From contig NZ_CP044532.1 in NCBI RefSeq assembly GCF_026427775.1, forward strand, positions 3,038,001-3,102,000: a stretch of DNA of 64,000 bases, written 5' to 3'. Shown here in pieces: positions 21,037 to 30,765 of this stretch. Position numbers and translations under genes: made by a program. Origin of the DNA: Arthrobacter sp. CDRTa11 (GTDB lineage: Bacteria > Actinomycetota > Actinomycetes > Actinomycetales > Micrococcaceae). Below the pieces are notes generated by a model. The model saw only the letters and a list, made by a program, of their open reading frames with translations, ran no database searches and was not told the DNA's origin. Within the stretch, counting starts at the first letter, position 1; every line of letters starts with the position of its first letter.

Positions 21037-21663
21037 CTAGCGTGCGTAGAATTCGACGACGAGCTGCTCTTCGCAGGTTACGGGAACCTCGGAGCGCTTC
21101 GGGCGGCGGACCAGGCGTGCCTGCAGGGCGTCAAGCTTGACGTCCAGGTAGGCCGGAACCTGGGGCAGGACGTCGCGGTGTGCGCCGGCTGCTGCAACCT
21201 GGAGCGGAACCATGGTTTCGCTGCGGCTGTGGACGTGGACCAGCTGGCCTTCGCCTACGCGGAAGGACGGGCGGTCAACGCGGATGCCGTCAACCAGGAT
21301 GTGGCGGTGCACCACGAGCTGGCGGGCCTGGGCGATGGTGCGGGCGAAACCTGCACGCAGCACGAGGGCGTCAAGACGCATTTCGAGCAGTTCGATCAGG
21401 TTTTCACCGGTCAGGCCCTTGGTGCGGCGTGCTTCTTCGAAGGCACGGGTCATCTGGGCTTCGCGGATGCCGTACTGGGCGCGCAGACGCTGCTTTTCGC
21501 GCAGACGTACGGCGTAGTCGGAGTCCTGCTTCTTGCGGGCACGGCCATGCTCACCGGGGCCGTACGGACGGCGCTCCATGTACTTGGCGGCCTTGGGGGT
21601 CAGAGCGATGCCGAGTGCACGCGAGAGGCGTGCTGTACGGCGAGCACGAGTGTTGTTAGCCAC
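21037..21663 (-). CDS. rpsD: 30S ribosomal protein S4, zinc-independent form
   Basis: S4 is a primary 16S rRNA binder and ribosome assembly nucleator. The 208-residue protein has the N-terminal arginine-rich region and an S4 RNA-binding domain (RLDALVLRAGFARTIAQARQ). The only cysteine is near the C-terminus (VTCEEQ), so the Cys4 zinc knuckle seen in some S4 proteins is absent. The start is GTG with GGAAGGA ten or so bases upstream. Here rpsD stands alone, not in the alpha operon; 256 bases separate it from rarA and no other gene is visible there. Confidence 0.97.
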   Translation of the reverse strand: MANNTRARRTARLSRALGIALTPKAAKYMERRPYGPGEHGRARKKQDSDYAVRLREKQRLRAQYGIREAQMTRAFEEARRTKGLTGENLIELLEMRLDALVLRAGFARTIAQARQLVVHRHILVDGIRVDRPSFRVGEGQLVHVHSRSETMVPLQVAAAGAHRDVLPQVPAYLDVKLDALQARLVRRPKRSEVPVTCEEQLVVEFYAR

Positions 21664-21919
21664 TTGTGTCCTTCCAATATCTGCGGTGTGTCAGTGTTAC
21701 TGGCCTCCACGATGGAGAGCATCGGCCAACCGCTGCCTTTTGCTACTGGGCGCAGGGCAACCCCAACCAAACAGCATGGAATACTGAAATCAGCGGGGGT
21801 GTGCGTCTGTGCCTTGCCAGACAACGAACAATCTTACCAGTGTTGCCCGGTTTTCCCCTATTTCCCTCAGCGGGCCAGCTACTTCCCTCCGACGGGCCTG
21901 CTACTTCCTTAGGACGGAC

Positions 21920-23362
21920 TCAGTCGCCGCGGATGATCTTTCGGAGCCGTTCAAGCCGTACGGCAATATCCCGTTCCGCGCCATTGGCCGTGGGTTCGTA
22001 GTAGTTCCGGCCCACGAGGTCATCGGGCGGATACTGCTGGGTGGCTACCGAATGCGGGGCATCGTGGGCGTATTTGTAGCCGAGGCCGTGCCCGAGCTGT
22101 TTTGATCCGGGATAGTGGGCGTCGCGCAGGTGCGGGGGGATCCCGTTGCCCAATCCTGCACGGACGTCGGCAACAGCTTTGTTGATCCCCAGGTAGGCAG
22201 CGTTGGATTTCGGTGCCGTGGCAAGGTGCACCACGGCTTCGGCCAGCACGAGCCGCCCCTCCGGCATGCCGATCAGCTGGACGGCCTGTGCAGCGGCCAC
22301 GGCGGTCTGAAGTGCCGTGGGATCCGCCATGCCAACGTCTTCGGCGGCCGAGATCACTATTCGCCTCGCAACGAACCGGGGGTCCTCCCCCGCCTCCAGC
22401 ATTCGGGCCAGGTAGTGCAGGGCCGCGTCCACGTCAGAGCCCCGGATGGATTTGATGAAGGCGCTGGCAACGTCATAGTGCTGGTCGCCGACCCGGTCAT
22501 ACCGGACGGCTGCAACGTCCAGGGCCCGTTCCGTGTGCTTCAGCTCAACCATGATGGGAGCGTTTGTTTCACCGGCTGCGCCGTCGACGTCGTCGGCGTC
22601 GCCAAAGGCAACCCCGGCCGCTGCCTCGAGGGCGGTCAGGGCGCGGCGTGCGTCCCCGCCGGAAAGCCGCACCAGGTGGGCAAGCGCCTCTGCGCTGAGC
22701 TCCACCTTCCCGTTGAGCCCGCGTACGTCAGTGACAGCCCGGAGGAGCAACCCCTCGATATCGTCATCGGTCAGGGGCTTCAGCGTGAGCAGGAGGGACC
22801 TGGACAGAAGCGGCGAGACAACCGAGAAGGACGGGTTTTCCGTGGTTGCCGCCACCAGGACCACCCAGCGGTTTTCCACCCCCGGCAGCAGGGCGTCCTG
22901 CTGGGCTTTGTTGAAGCGGTGGATCTCATCAAGGAAGAGAACCGTGGTGGTTTTATACAGATCCCTGGCAGTCAACGCGTCGTCCATCACGCGCCGCACG
23001 TCCTTGATCCCGGCGGTGACCGCGGACAGCTCCACAAACTTCCGCCCTGGCCCCCTGGCGATGACATGGGCCAGGGTTGTCTTCCCGGTTCCGGGCGGGC
23101 CCCAGAGGATCAGCGAGCTGGGACCGGCAGGCCCTGCAGCGTTGGCGCCCGCTGCAAGCTGGCGCAGTGGTGACCCCTTGCCCAGCAGGTGCTGCTGGCC
23201 AACAACGTCATCCAACGTACGTGGGCGCATCCTGACGGCAAGGGGGCTTCGCGGGGAGGCCTTGGCCCCCGAAGCTGACCTGCCCGCCGTTCCCCCGGCC
23301 GGCGACGGTTCGGTGCCTTCGTCGTCGTCGTTACCGGGCCCTTGGCCGAAGAGATCATCCAC
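21920..23362 (-). CDS. rarA: Replication-associated recombination protein A (AAA+ ATPase)
   Basis: RarA (MgsA) is an AAA+ ATPase related to clamp loaders and RuvB that acts at stalled forks. The 480-residue protein has Walker A GPPGTGKT at 88-95 and Walker B FLDEIHRF at 143-150. Downstream are the SSB-binding-type region and the C-terminal tetramer domain ([30 protein letters not shown]). The N-terminal 45 residues are an acidic, low-complexity tail. It is transcribed divergently from the acVLRF1 gene. Confidence 0.96.
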   Translation of the reverse strand: MDDLFGQGPGNDDDEGTEPSPAGGTAGRSASGAKASPRSPLAVRMRPRTLDDVVGQQHLLGKGSPLRQLAAGANAAGPAGPSSLILWGPPGTGKTTLAHVIARGPGRKFVELSAVTAGIKDVRRVMDDALTARDLYKTTTVLFLDEIHRFNKAQQDALLPGVENRWVVLVAATTENPSFSVVSPLLSRSLLLTLKPLTDDDIEGLLLRAVTDVRGLNGKVELSAEALAHLVRLSGGDARRALTALEAAAGVAFGDADDVDGAAGETNAPIMVELKHTERALDVAAVRYDRVGDQHYDVASAFIKSIRGSDVDAALHYLARMLEAGEDPRFVARRIVISAAEDVGMADPTALQTAVAAAQAVQLIGMPEGRLVLAEAVVHLATAPKSNAAYLGINKAVADVRAGLGNGIPPHLRDAHYPGSKQLGHGLGYKYAHDAPHSVATQQYPPDDLVGRNYYEPTANGAERDIAVRLERLRKIIRGD

Positions 23363-23440
23363 ATAGATAGGCTACTTGCAGTTCACCCATCGAATTCCCA
23401 GTTCTCCGCCAGCCCTCCATCCATCCCAAAGGATCCCGCA

Positions 23441-24115
23441 ATGACCGCATCCGCCCCAGCCGGCGGCGGACGTCCCGCGTCCGTCCGGACGGCCTTTGTG
23501 CCGGGGTCCAGACTGCTGGGCTGGGCAGGCCGTTTCGGCGCCGCTCACGGCGGCTTCGGGCTCACTGAGGAGGACGACGGCGTCCGGCTCACCGCTGCAG
23601 ACGGCGCCACTGCGCTCCTCCAGGCTCCCTGGCCGGTGGATGGCCGTCCGGGACGCGGGGCTGACGAACTGGAACGGCTGGCAGCCCTCGCCTCCCAGCC
23701 CCGGCGGCTGGCCCTGGTCCTGGTCCGGCGTGGAGGTTACGGCCTTGCGGTGGCCAGCGAGGGTGTCATTCTCACGTCCAAAGTGGGTTCCAAGTATGTG
23801 CAGTCAAAGACGGCGGCCGGAGGCCAGTCGCAGCAGAGGTTTGCCCGGCGCCGGTCCAACCAGGCTGATTCACTTTTGCAGGCCGCCGCCGAGCAGGCCC
23901 GCCTGGTGTTCTCCGGCCAATCCTTCGAGTATGTCGTTCCGGGAGGGGACCGCACGTTGGTTGGCCTGGTGTTGGAGGATCCGCGCCTGTCAGCTTATGC
24001 ACGGGTGCCACGGCTCGCGTACCTCGATGTGCCTGACCCCAAAGCAGCGGTGGTTCAGAAGGCGGCTGTGGATGCGTGCGCGGTGCGGATCCAGGTAACC
24101 GACCCCGTGTCGTAA
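23441..24115 (+). CDS. acVLRF1 family peptidyl-tRNA hydrolase (ribosome rescue factor)
   Basis: The 224-residue protein has a release-factor-like glutamine motif, GGQSQQRFARRR, with GGQ at residues 127-129. It matches the actinobacterial VLRF1 family related to eukaryotic Vms1/ANKZF1, which frees nascent chains from stalled large subunits. Lys/Arg-rich flanking residues and the N-terminal beta domain fit. I chose the ATG at 23441, which has AAAGGA seven bases upstream; the frame is open from 23342 but that part overlaps rarA. It is divergent from rarA and convergent with the GNAT gene. Confidence 0.88.
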   Translation: MTASAPAGGGRPASVRTAFVPGSRLLGWAGRFGAAHGGFGLTEEDDGVRLTAADGATALLQAPWPVDGRPGRGADELERLAALASQPRRLALVLVRRGGYGLAVASEGVILTSKVGSKYVQSKTAAGGQSQQRFARRRSNQADSLLQAAAEQARLVFSGQSFEYVVPGGDRTLVGLVLEDPRLSAYARVPRLAYLDVPDPKAAVVQKAAVDACAVRIQVTDPVS

Positions 24116-24122
24116 GCGTCTC

Positions 24123-24929
24123 TCAGCATCCGGTCCGGGCGCGGAGTGGCCGTTCCTGCCGGTACGCGTAGCGGCCCGCTTCCCGGAAACCTGCCTTAGC
24201 GTAAAGGGTTTGCGCCCCGGTGTTCGCCGCCGTCACCAGCAGCCACAGCTCTTCGGCGCCGGCTTCCGCTGCACCTTCCATGAGCGAATGCAACACCCGG
24301 CCAGCGAGCCCTTGGCGGCGCAAACCCGGCCGTGTAGCCATCCCGTAGATGCCGCCATAACAGCCACCCCCCGCCAAGGGAGGGGCCAGGGGAAGGGCCA
24401 GGCGTCCGACGGCGGCGGGAGCGCCGTCGTCGGACCTCACCAGTGCATACAGGGAGGGACACCCGGTCAGGATGGTGCGGGCGGTTTCCAGTTCCGGGGC
24501 GCCGCCCCGGCCGTCAACGCTCCACCACAAGTCAAGCCACTCATCCGTGGGCTGGTCCGACAATTCCGCTGCCGGGCGGCCGGGCGGCCGGACTGGAGCA
24601 GTCCGGCTTGTGTCCGGACCGGAACTGCGGGCCATGATCAGGGTTTCCGACTGGCGCGTGTAGCCCTGCGCATCCAGCACCGCGTTCAGGGCTGCGTTGC
24701 GCGGAGTGTCGGTGACCTGGTAAATCGGCGGCAGCCTGCGCCGCCGGTACCACAGCGAAGCCTCGCGGACGGCACCGGGAATGTCCCGGGCTTCGGCTTG
24801 AGGCCAGACAGAGTTGGCCCGTTGCGTCACACCGCCCGCGGCCCGGAGCGTCCACTCCCCCGTGTCATGCCGCTCGGGAGCAGGCCAGGCGGCATCCATC
24901 AGGGCCTCGTACGTTTCCATCGTGGGCAC
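24123..24929 (-). CDS. GNAT family N-acetyltransferase
   Basis: The 268-residue protein has a C-terminal GNAT fold with the acetyl-CoA loop RPGLRRQGLAGRVLHSLM and the LWLLVTAANTGAQTLYAKAGF beta-bulge segment (given here in pieces of the motif). The N-terminal half may be a degenerate second GNAT domain. The GTG start has AGGAGG five bases upstream. The substrate is unknown. It lies after the aspS terminator and is convergent with the acVLRF1 gene. Confidence 0.85.
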   Translation of the reverse strand: MPTMETYEALMDAAWPAPERHDTGEWTLRAAGGVTQRANSVWPQAEARDIPGAVREASLWYRRRRLPPIYQVTDTPRNAALNAVLDAQGYTRQSETLIMARSSGPDTSRTAPVRPPGRPAAELSDQPTDEWLDLWWSVDGRGGAPELETARTILTGCPSLYALVRSDDGAPAAVGRLALPLAPPLAGGGCYGGIYGMATRPGLRRQGLAGRVLHSLMEGAAEAGAEELWLLVTAANTGAQTLYAKAGFREAGRYAYRQERPLRARTGC

Positions 24930-24979
24930 TGTTTCCTCCTGGCGGGTTCCCCCTGGCCGATGACTGGGGGCACTAAGCG

Positions 24980-25011
24980 CTGAAGGCTCCCCTTTCCAGG
25001 GGAGCCTTCAG
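24980..25011 (-). terminator. Perfect hairpin terminator after aspS
   Basis: A perfect 14-base stem (CTGAAGGCTCCCCT) with a four-base loop lies between the aspS stop and the GNAT start. A strong T-run does not follow, so termination may be partial or the hairpin may protect a 3' end. Confidence 0.7.
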
Positions 25012-25071
25012 TTCACGAGCTGTTGTGACGGCGGCCGGGCCGCGGGTGCCGGCTTGGTGCCGGACTTTCGC

Positions 25072-26841
25072 CTAGGCCTTTTTGGCTTCCGGCTTGAAGT
25101 CCACGCCGGCTTCCTTGCGCTGCTGCGCGGTGATGGGGGCCGGTGCCTGGGTCAGCGGGTCGTAGCCGTTGCCGGTCTTCGGGAAGGCAATGACGTCGCG
25201 GATGGACTCGACACCTGCCAGAAGTGCCACCACGCGGTCCCAGCCAAAGGCGATGCCGCCGTGCGGCGGCGCACCGAACTTGAAGCCCTCCAGCAGGAAG
25301 CCGAACTTTGTCTGGGCATCTTCCTTATCCAGGCCCATCAGTTCAAAGACGCGTTCCTGGACATCGCGCTCGTGGATACGGATGGATCCGCCGCCGATTT
25401 CGTTGCCGTTGCAGACGATGTCGTAGGCATAGGACAAAGCCGATTCCGGGTCCTTGTCGAACGTCGCCAGGAACTCGGGCTTGGGTGAGGTGAAGGCGTG
25501 GTGGACTGCCGTCCACTTGCCGGCACCAACGGCGACGTCGCCGGAGGCCACGGCGGCAGCAGCGGGTTCGAACATCGGCGCGTCAACCACCCAGCAGAAA
25601 GCCCAGTCGCTGGGGTCGATCAGTCCGGTCCGGTGGCCGATTTCCACACGGGCGGCACCCAGGAGGGCGCGGGCCGAGGACTTCTCCCCGGCCGCAAAGA
25701 AGATGCAGTCGCCGGGCCTGGCGCCCACGGCATCCGCCAGGCCGTCGCGCTCGGCGTCCGTCAGGTTCTTGGCAACCGGCCCGGCCAGTTCCCCGTCTTC
25801 CTTGAAAAGGACGTAGGCCAGTCCCTTGTGCCCGCGCTGCTTGGCGAATTCCTGCCAGCCGTCCAGGGTCCGCCGCGGCTGCGAGGCACCGCCGGGCATC
25901 ACCACAGCGCCGACGTACGGTGCCTTGAAGACCCCGAAGTTGGTGTCCTTGAAGAACTCGGTGAGCTCGGTCAGTTCCACGCCGAAACGAAGGTCAGGCT
26001 TGTCAGAGCCGTACCGCGCCATGGCGTCCGCATAGGTGATGCGCTGGATCGGTGTGGGGATCTCGACGTCGATCAGCTTCCATACAGCCTTGACGATGTT
26101 TTCGCCCAGGGCAATGATGTCGTCCTGGTCCACGAAGCTGGCTTCGATGTCCAGCTGGGTGAACTCCGGCTGGCGGTCTGCGCGGAAGTCCTCATCCCGG
26201 TAGCAGCGCGCAATCTGGTAGTACTTCTCGAAGCCACCCACCTGCAGCAGCTGCTTGAAAAGCTGCGGTGACTGCGGAAGCGCGTACCAGGAACCCGGCG
26301 CCAGGCGGGCGGGAACCACAAAGTCCCGGGCGCCTTCCGGCGTCGAGCGCGTCAGGGTGGGCGTCTCGATCTCGACGTAGCCCTCGGTGTGAAGCAGCTC
26401 GCGGGCTACCCGGTTGGCTTCGGAGCGCAGCCGGAGGTTGCGGCTGGGGCCAGGGCGGCGCAGGTCCAGGTAGCGGTGCTTCAGGCGCGCTTCCTCGCCC
26501 ACTTCAACGTGCTCATCGATCTGGAAGGGCAGGGGTTCGGAGGTGTTGAGAATGACCACCTTGTCGGCCATGACCTCGATCTCGCCGGTGGCCAGCGCCG
26601 GGTTCTCGTTGCCCTCGGGCCGCTTGGAGACAGTGCCGGTGACCTGCAGGACGTACTCGTTGCGCAGACCGTGGAAGACCTCTTCCTCACGCACCACAAC
26701 CTGGGCAACGCCGGAGGCATCGCGCAGGTCCACGAATGCGACACCACCGTGATCACGACGGCGGCCCACCCAGCCGGCCAGGGTTACGGTTTGTCCAATG
26801 TGCTCGGAGCGAAGGGATCCGAGGTCATGTGTGCGCAGCAC
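25072..26841 (-). CDS. aspS: Aspartyl-tRNA synthetase
   Basis: AspRS charges tRNA-Asp (possibly also tRNA-Asn in bacteria lacking AsnRS). The 589-residue protein has the N-terminal anticodon-binding OB fold ([19 protein letters not shown]). The class II core motif 2 is [19 protein letters not shown], the GAD insertion follows, and motif 3 is [15 protein letters not shown]. The frame is open far upstream, but the GTG at 26841 has AAAGG six bases before it and begins the conserved [10 protein letters not shown]. The C-terminal tail is Lys/Ala-rich. Confidence 0.97.
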   Translation of the reverse strand: MLRTHDLGSLRSEHIGQTVTLAGWVGRRRDHGGVAFVDLRDASGVAQVVVREEEVFHGLRNEYVLQVTGTVSKRPEGNENPALATGEIEVMADKVVILNTSEPLPFQIDEHVEVGEEARLKHRYLDLRRPGPSRNLRLRSEANRVARELLHTEGYVEIETPTLTRSTPEGARDFVVPARLAPGSWYALPQSPQLFKQLLQVGGFEKYYQIARCYRDEDFRADRQPEFTQLDIEASFVDQDDIIALGENIVKAVWKLIDVEIPTPIQRITYADAMARYGSDKPDLRFGVELTELTEFFKDTNFGVFKAPYVGAVVMPGGASQPRRTLDGWQEFAKQRGHKGLAYVLFKEDGELAGPVAKNLTDAERDGLADAVGARPGDCIFFAAGEKSSARALLGAARVEIGHRTGLIDPSDWAFCWVVDAPMFEPAAAAVASGDVAVGAGKWTAVHHAFTSPKPEFLATFDKDPESALSYAYDIVCNGNEIGGGSIRIHERDVQERVFELMGLDKEDAQTKFGFLLEGFKFGAPPHGGIAFGWDRVVALLAGVESIRDVIAFPKTGNGYDPLTQAPAPITAQQRKEAGVDFKPEAKKA

Positions 26842-26949
26842 AGCACGCCTTTCTGAAGGAGACAGCGGGAAAGCAGAGTGAAATTGAATAGGATCGTTCC
26901 GGGAACGATCCTGTCTGAGTTTACCCGTTCGAAAGGGACTACCGGCTCC

Positions 26950-28194
26950 ATGACCGCGCATCAGCAACTTCAGCGCAGGCTCGGCGTGTTCGACGCCACC
27001 TCGATCGGACTCGGCTCCATGCTCGGGGCAGGTGTGTTCGTTGTCTTCGCTCCGGCGACGGCCCTGGCGGGCAACTTCCTGGTGCTGTCGGTGCTGATTG
27101 CCGGGGCCGTGGCCTATTGCAATGCCGTCGCCTCGGCGGAACTTGCCGCGCGGTATCCGTCCAGCGGCGGCACATATGTTTACGGCCGGGAGCGGCTGGG
27201 CGAATGGCCAGGCTTCCTGGCCGGCTGGGGTTTCGTGACAGGCAAGACCGCTTCCTGCGCAGCCATGGCCCTGACGTTCGGACACTACGTGGCCCCGGGC
27301 TACGCCATCCCGGTGGCGGTGGCTGCCGTGGTGGCTCTGACGGTGGTCAACCTGCTGGGGATCACCCGCACGGCGCTGCTGACCAGGATCCTGCTGTGTG
27401 TTGTGCTTGCCACCCTGGTCTTTGTGGCGATCGCCAGCATTGCTGGCCCGCATCCTGCCGGAACTGCGGCCGAGACGGACGCCCTGGGTGGCGCCGGGGG
27501 TATTCTGCCCGCGGCGGGCCTGATGTTCTTCGCCTTTGCCGGTTACGCCCGGATTGCGACGTTGGGTGAAGAGGTCAAGGATCCGGCCAGGACCATTCCC
27601 CGCGCCATTCTCGCTGCCCTTGCCGCTGCCTTTGCCATCTACCTGGCACTGGCGCTGCTGCTGCTGAACCACCTGCCTGACGGCCAACTCGCCGCCTCAA
27701 GAGCGCCCCTGCTCGATGCTGTTCTGAACTCCGGATTGGCTGCGGGCGCTCCCCTGGTGCAGGCCGGCGCGGCGGCGGCATGCCTCGGCGCCCTCCTTGC
27801 GCTGATTACAGGGGTGGGCAGGACCACCTTGGCCATGGCCCGGGAACGGGACCTGCCCGGCCCGTTGGCGCGTGTTGGGGGCAAGCACACGGTTCCGTTT
27901 GTGGCGGAACTGACAGTGGGCGCCGTCGTGATCCTCTTGCTGCTGACCACGGACGTGATGACCGTGGTGGGATTCTCCAGCTTTGGCGTGCTGATCTACT
28001 ACGCGGTGGCCAACGCTGCCGCCTACACCTTGGCCGAGCACCCCGGACACGCGCCACGGTGGCTCAATGGCGTGGGCTTCTTCAGCTGCCTTCTCCTGGC
28101 CTTCACCCTGCCGGCCATGTCTGTGCTGGGCATGGCCTTGGTGCTGGCGGCCGGGGTAGCCGGCCGCTTCCTGGTGCTCCGGCTGCGCCGCTGA
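26950..28194 (+). CDS. APC superfamily amino acid permease
   Basis: The 414-residue protein has about 12 membrane segments and the APC family start [20 protein letters not shown]. Another typical motif is [17 protein letters not shown]. It probably exchanges or imports amino acids or amines; the substrate cannot be read from sequence. I chose the ATG at 26950 (AAAGGGA about 11 bases upstream), since the in-frame region before it lies in the divergent aspS promoter. It sits between aspS and hisS. Confidence 0.9.
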   Translation: MTAHQQLQRRLGVFDATSIGLGSMLGAGVFVVFAPATALAGNFLVLSVLIAGAVAYCNAVASAELAARYPSSGGTYVYGRERLGEWPGFLAGWGFVTGKTASCAAMALTFGHYVAPGYAIPVAVAAVVALTVVNLLGITRTALLTRILLCVVLATLVFVAIASIAGPHPAGTAAETDALGGAGGILPAAGLMFFAFAGYARIATLGEEVKDPARTIPRAILAALAAAFAIYLALALLLLNHLPDGQLAASRAPLLDAVLNSGLAAGAPLVQAGAAAACLGALLALITGVGRTTLAMARERDLPGPLARVGGKHTVPFVAELTVGAVVILLLLTTDVMTVVGFSSFGVLIYYAVANAAAYTLAEHPGHAPRWLNGVGFFSCLLLAFTLPAMSVLGMALVLAAGVAGRFLVLRLRR

Positions 28195-28293
28195 CTCCAG
28201 CCGTCGTGGGGCACTTTGCTCCACCGGACCCCCGAAACCGGCTCAAAGCACGGCGTGTCCGTGTCGAAGTGCCCCGTTTCGGCCGTGGCCCGC

Positions 28294-29652
28294 TCAGACC
28301 GGCTGCGCCGCCACCGTTTTCACCTGGACAGAAAGGTCTTCCGACGGCGGCGTCCACTGTGCGGGGTCGGCGTCGGCCTGGTCTCCGGAACGGATGTCCT
28401 TGACCTGGTGATTGCCGTCGTCGTCCGTGAACCAGACAAAAGGAATTCCGCGGCGGTCCGCGAACTTGATCTGCTTGCCGAACTTCTCGGCCTTCGCCGC
28501 CACTTCGGTGGCGATTCCGCGTTCGCGGAGCTGGGCCGCGACGTCCTGTGCTGCACCCCAGCTGTCGTCGTTGGTGAGGGCGACCAGGACAACTGTGGGC
28601 ACGGAACGCGAGGCCTTGGCCAAGTCCTGGCTGAGGATCCTGGACACCAGACGCGTGACGCCAATGGAGAGGCCGACGCCGGGAAACTTGCGGTTGCCCT
28701 TGCTGGCCAGGGCGTCATATCGGCCGCCGGAGCAGATGGACCCCAGCTGCTCGTGCCCCACCAGGACTGTCTCCACTACCGTTCCGGTGTAGTAGTCCAG
28801 GCCGCGGGCGATGCTGAGATCGGCCACAACCTTGCCGGGCGCACGCTGCACCGCCGCCTCGATTACCTGTTCAAGTTCGTTCAAGCCCTCGTCGAGGAGG
28901 TCATTGCTGACACCCAGCGCGCGGACCTGTGCCACAAATGACGTGTCCTCGGTGCGGATTGCGGCGAGCTGCAGCGCCGCTTGGGCCTGCTCATCGCTGG
29001 CGCCGAGCTCGGTCTTCAGGAGTTCGGCCACCTTGGCGGGGCCGATCTTTTCCAGCTTGTCGATGCTGCGCAGCACCCCTGCGGTGTCATCCAGGCCTAT
29101 GCCGCGGTAGAAGCCTTCGGCCAGCTTGCGGTTGTTGATGCGCAGCCGGAAGTCCGGAATGGGCAGGGCGCTGAGCGCCTCGGCAATGACCAGCGCGATC
29201 TCCACGTCATAGCGGAACGGCAGCTCGCCGTCGCCCACTACATCGATGTCTGCCTGGGTGAATTCCCGGGCACGGCCCTCCTGGGGACGTTCGCCGCGCC
29301 AGACCTTCTGGATCTGGTAACGCCGGAACGGGAAGGCCAGGTAACCGGCATTTTCCACGACGTATCGGGCAAAGGGCACTGTGAGGTCGAAGTGCAGGGC
29401 CAGGGCGTGGGGATCGTGCTTGCCCGCTTTGGCGTCGTCCTCATCATCCTGGAGACGGCTCAGTCCATAGACTTCTTTGTCGATCTCGCCCTTCCGCAGC
29501 AGCTGGCCCACGGTTTCTACGGCCCGCGTCTCGATCGAGGCAAAGCCGTGCAGCTCGAAAACCCGGCGCAGCGTATCCAGCACATGCAGCTCCACCAGCC
29601 GCTCCTCGGGAAGCCACTCGGGGAAGCCGGACAGGGAGGCGGTGCGTGCCAT
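28294..29652 (-). CDS. hisS: Histidyl-tRNA synthetase
   Basis: HisRS charges tRNA-His. The 452-residue protein has class II motif 2 region VWRGERPQEGRAREFTQADI, the histidine-binding ARGLDYYTGTVVE, and motif 3 SICSGGRYD with GVGLSIGVTRL. A C-terminal anticodon-binding domain follows (VPTVVLVALTND). I chose the ATG at 29652, which is preceded by GAGGAGA; the open frame upstream to 29745 is unlikely. It is transcribed divergently from the cyclophilin gene. Confidence 0.96.
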   Translation of the reverse strand: MARTASLSGFPEWLPEERLVELHVLDTLRRVFELHGFASIETRAVETVGQLLRKGEIDKEVYGLSRLQDDEDDAKAGKHDPHALALHFDLTVPFARYVVENAGYLAFPFRRYQIQKVWRGERPQEGRAREFTQADIDVVGDGELPFRYDVEIALVIAEALSALPIPDFRLRINNRKLAEGFYRGIGLDDTAGVLRSIDKLEKIGPAKVAELLKTELGASDEQAQAALQLAAIRTEDTSFVAQVRALGVSNDLLDEGLNELEQVIEAAVQRAPGKVVADLSIARGLDYYTGTVVETVLVGHEQLGSICSGGRYDALASKGNRKFPGVGLSIGVTRLVSRILSQDLAKASRSVPTVVLVALTNDDSWGAAQDVAAQLRERGIATEVAAKAEKFGKQIKFADRRGIPFVWFTDDDGNHQVKDIRSGDQADADPAQWTPPSEDLSVQVKTVAAQPV

Positions 29653-29891
29653 GGTGGAAATTCTCCTCTTGATGAAGGGTGCCTGGGACTTTGCCCGGCA
29701 TTCGGGCCGAAACGGGGCCAGAACGGCGGCAGTCCAGCCAGTCATGCATAAACTATGTGCGGCAGTCAGTTTATGCGCCTTCCGCCTGCATCTCTAATGG
29801 GGCGGAGCATGGCGTTAAACCGGTGCCGACAGACATCGTGCGCACGGGCCGTCCAGCGGGCCGTAACGCAGCCAGACAAACAGGAGGACCC

Positions 29892-30698
29892 TTGGCGGCC
29901 AGTTCACGCAGTGCCCGCGAAGCCAAACGGCGCATCCAGCAGATGGAAGCAAAACGCGAGCTGCGGCGGGAGCAGGAGAAACGGCGCAAGCGGGACAATA
30001 TGATCGCCATCGGTGCGGGTACCGCCGCGGTGGTGCTCGCCGTCGTGCTTCAGCTCACGGCCTTTGCCGGCAACCCCACCGAAGAGGAATTCGCGGCAGC
30101 TGAGGCAGGGTTGAAGACGCCGTCGGCCTCCCCCACGCCGTCCGCCCCGCCCACGAACGCCGCCAACATTCCGGCCCCGGACACCGCGGCCGGCAAGGTA
30201 TTTACCGGCGAGTTGCTGCTGAACAGGGGGACGGTAGGGGTGGAACTCGACGGCACCAAGGCACCGCAGGCTGCTGCCGTTTTTAAGTCCTTGAGCGACC
30301 AGGGCTATTACAACGGCTCCAACTGCCACCGGCTGGCTACGAGCGAAACCTTCGGCCTGCTTCAGTGCGGGTCCAAGACCGGTGACGGCGCCTCGGACCC
30401 GGACTACAACTGGGGCCCGCTGGAAAACACGCCCGCGGACAACACCTATCCTGCCGGCACCATTGCGGTGGCCAGGTCCGGAAACAACGCCTATGGGAAC
30501 GGGACCCAGTTCTTCATCGTCTATAAGGACACGGTCATACCGGCCGATACCGCCGGCGGTTACAGCGTGGTGGGCAAGGTGACATCAGGACTGGACGTGG
30601 TGACGAATATAGCTGCCGCCGGAATCGCGGGAGGCGGAAATGCCACAGACGGCGCACCCGCGGAACCAGTCACGATAGACTCGTTTTCTCTGAAGTAG
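29892..30698 (+). CDS. Membrane-anchored cyclophilin-type peptidyl-prolyl isomerase
   Basis: The 268-residue protein has a very basic N-terminus (KRELRREQEKRRKRD) and a single membrane segment near residues 40-58. A Pro/Ala/Thr linker and a cyclophilin domain follow (FKSLSDQGYYNGSNCHRL; FFIVYKDT), so the domain probably faces outside. The usual active-site Arg is His-Arg within CHRL. The best start is TTG at 29892, four bases after AGGAGGA. It is located next to hisS and upstream of the DUF349 gene, as in mycobacteria (synteny recall). Confidence 0.88.
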   Translation: MAASSRSAREAKRRIQQMEAKRELRREQEKRRKRDNMIAIGAGTAAVVLAVVLQLTAFAGNPTEEEFAAAEAGLKTPSASPTPSAPPTNAANIPAPDTAAGKVFTGELLLNRGTVGVELDGTKAPQAAAVFKSLSDQGYYNGSNCHRLATSETFGLLQCGSKTGDGASDPDYNWGPLENTPADNTYPAGTIAVARSGNNAYGNGTQFFIVYKDTVIPADTAGGYSVVGKVTSGLDVVTNIAAAGIAGGGNATDGAPAEPVTIDSFSLK

Positions 30699-30765
30699 GA
30701 AGCCCGGTCCTTGGGACTGCGGTGCAGTACGTGAGTATTTCCCTCCAAGCGAAAGACTTTTAGCG

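Noticed and set aside
21871..21909. Two near-identical 17-base copies between rpsD and rarA
   Set aside because: CGGGCCAGCTACTTCC and CGGGCCTGCTACTTCC are spaced by 22 bases. Two copies are too few for an array or a defined element.
26842..27687. Upstream extension of the aspS frame by about 280 residues
   Set aside because: It runs through the APC permease gene on the other strand and lacks AspRS motifs. GTG 26841 has a ribosome-binding site and the conserved start.
29653..29745. Upstream extension of hisS
   Set aside because: The extra residues do not match HisRS, and ATG 29652 has a good ribosome-binding site.
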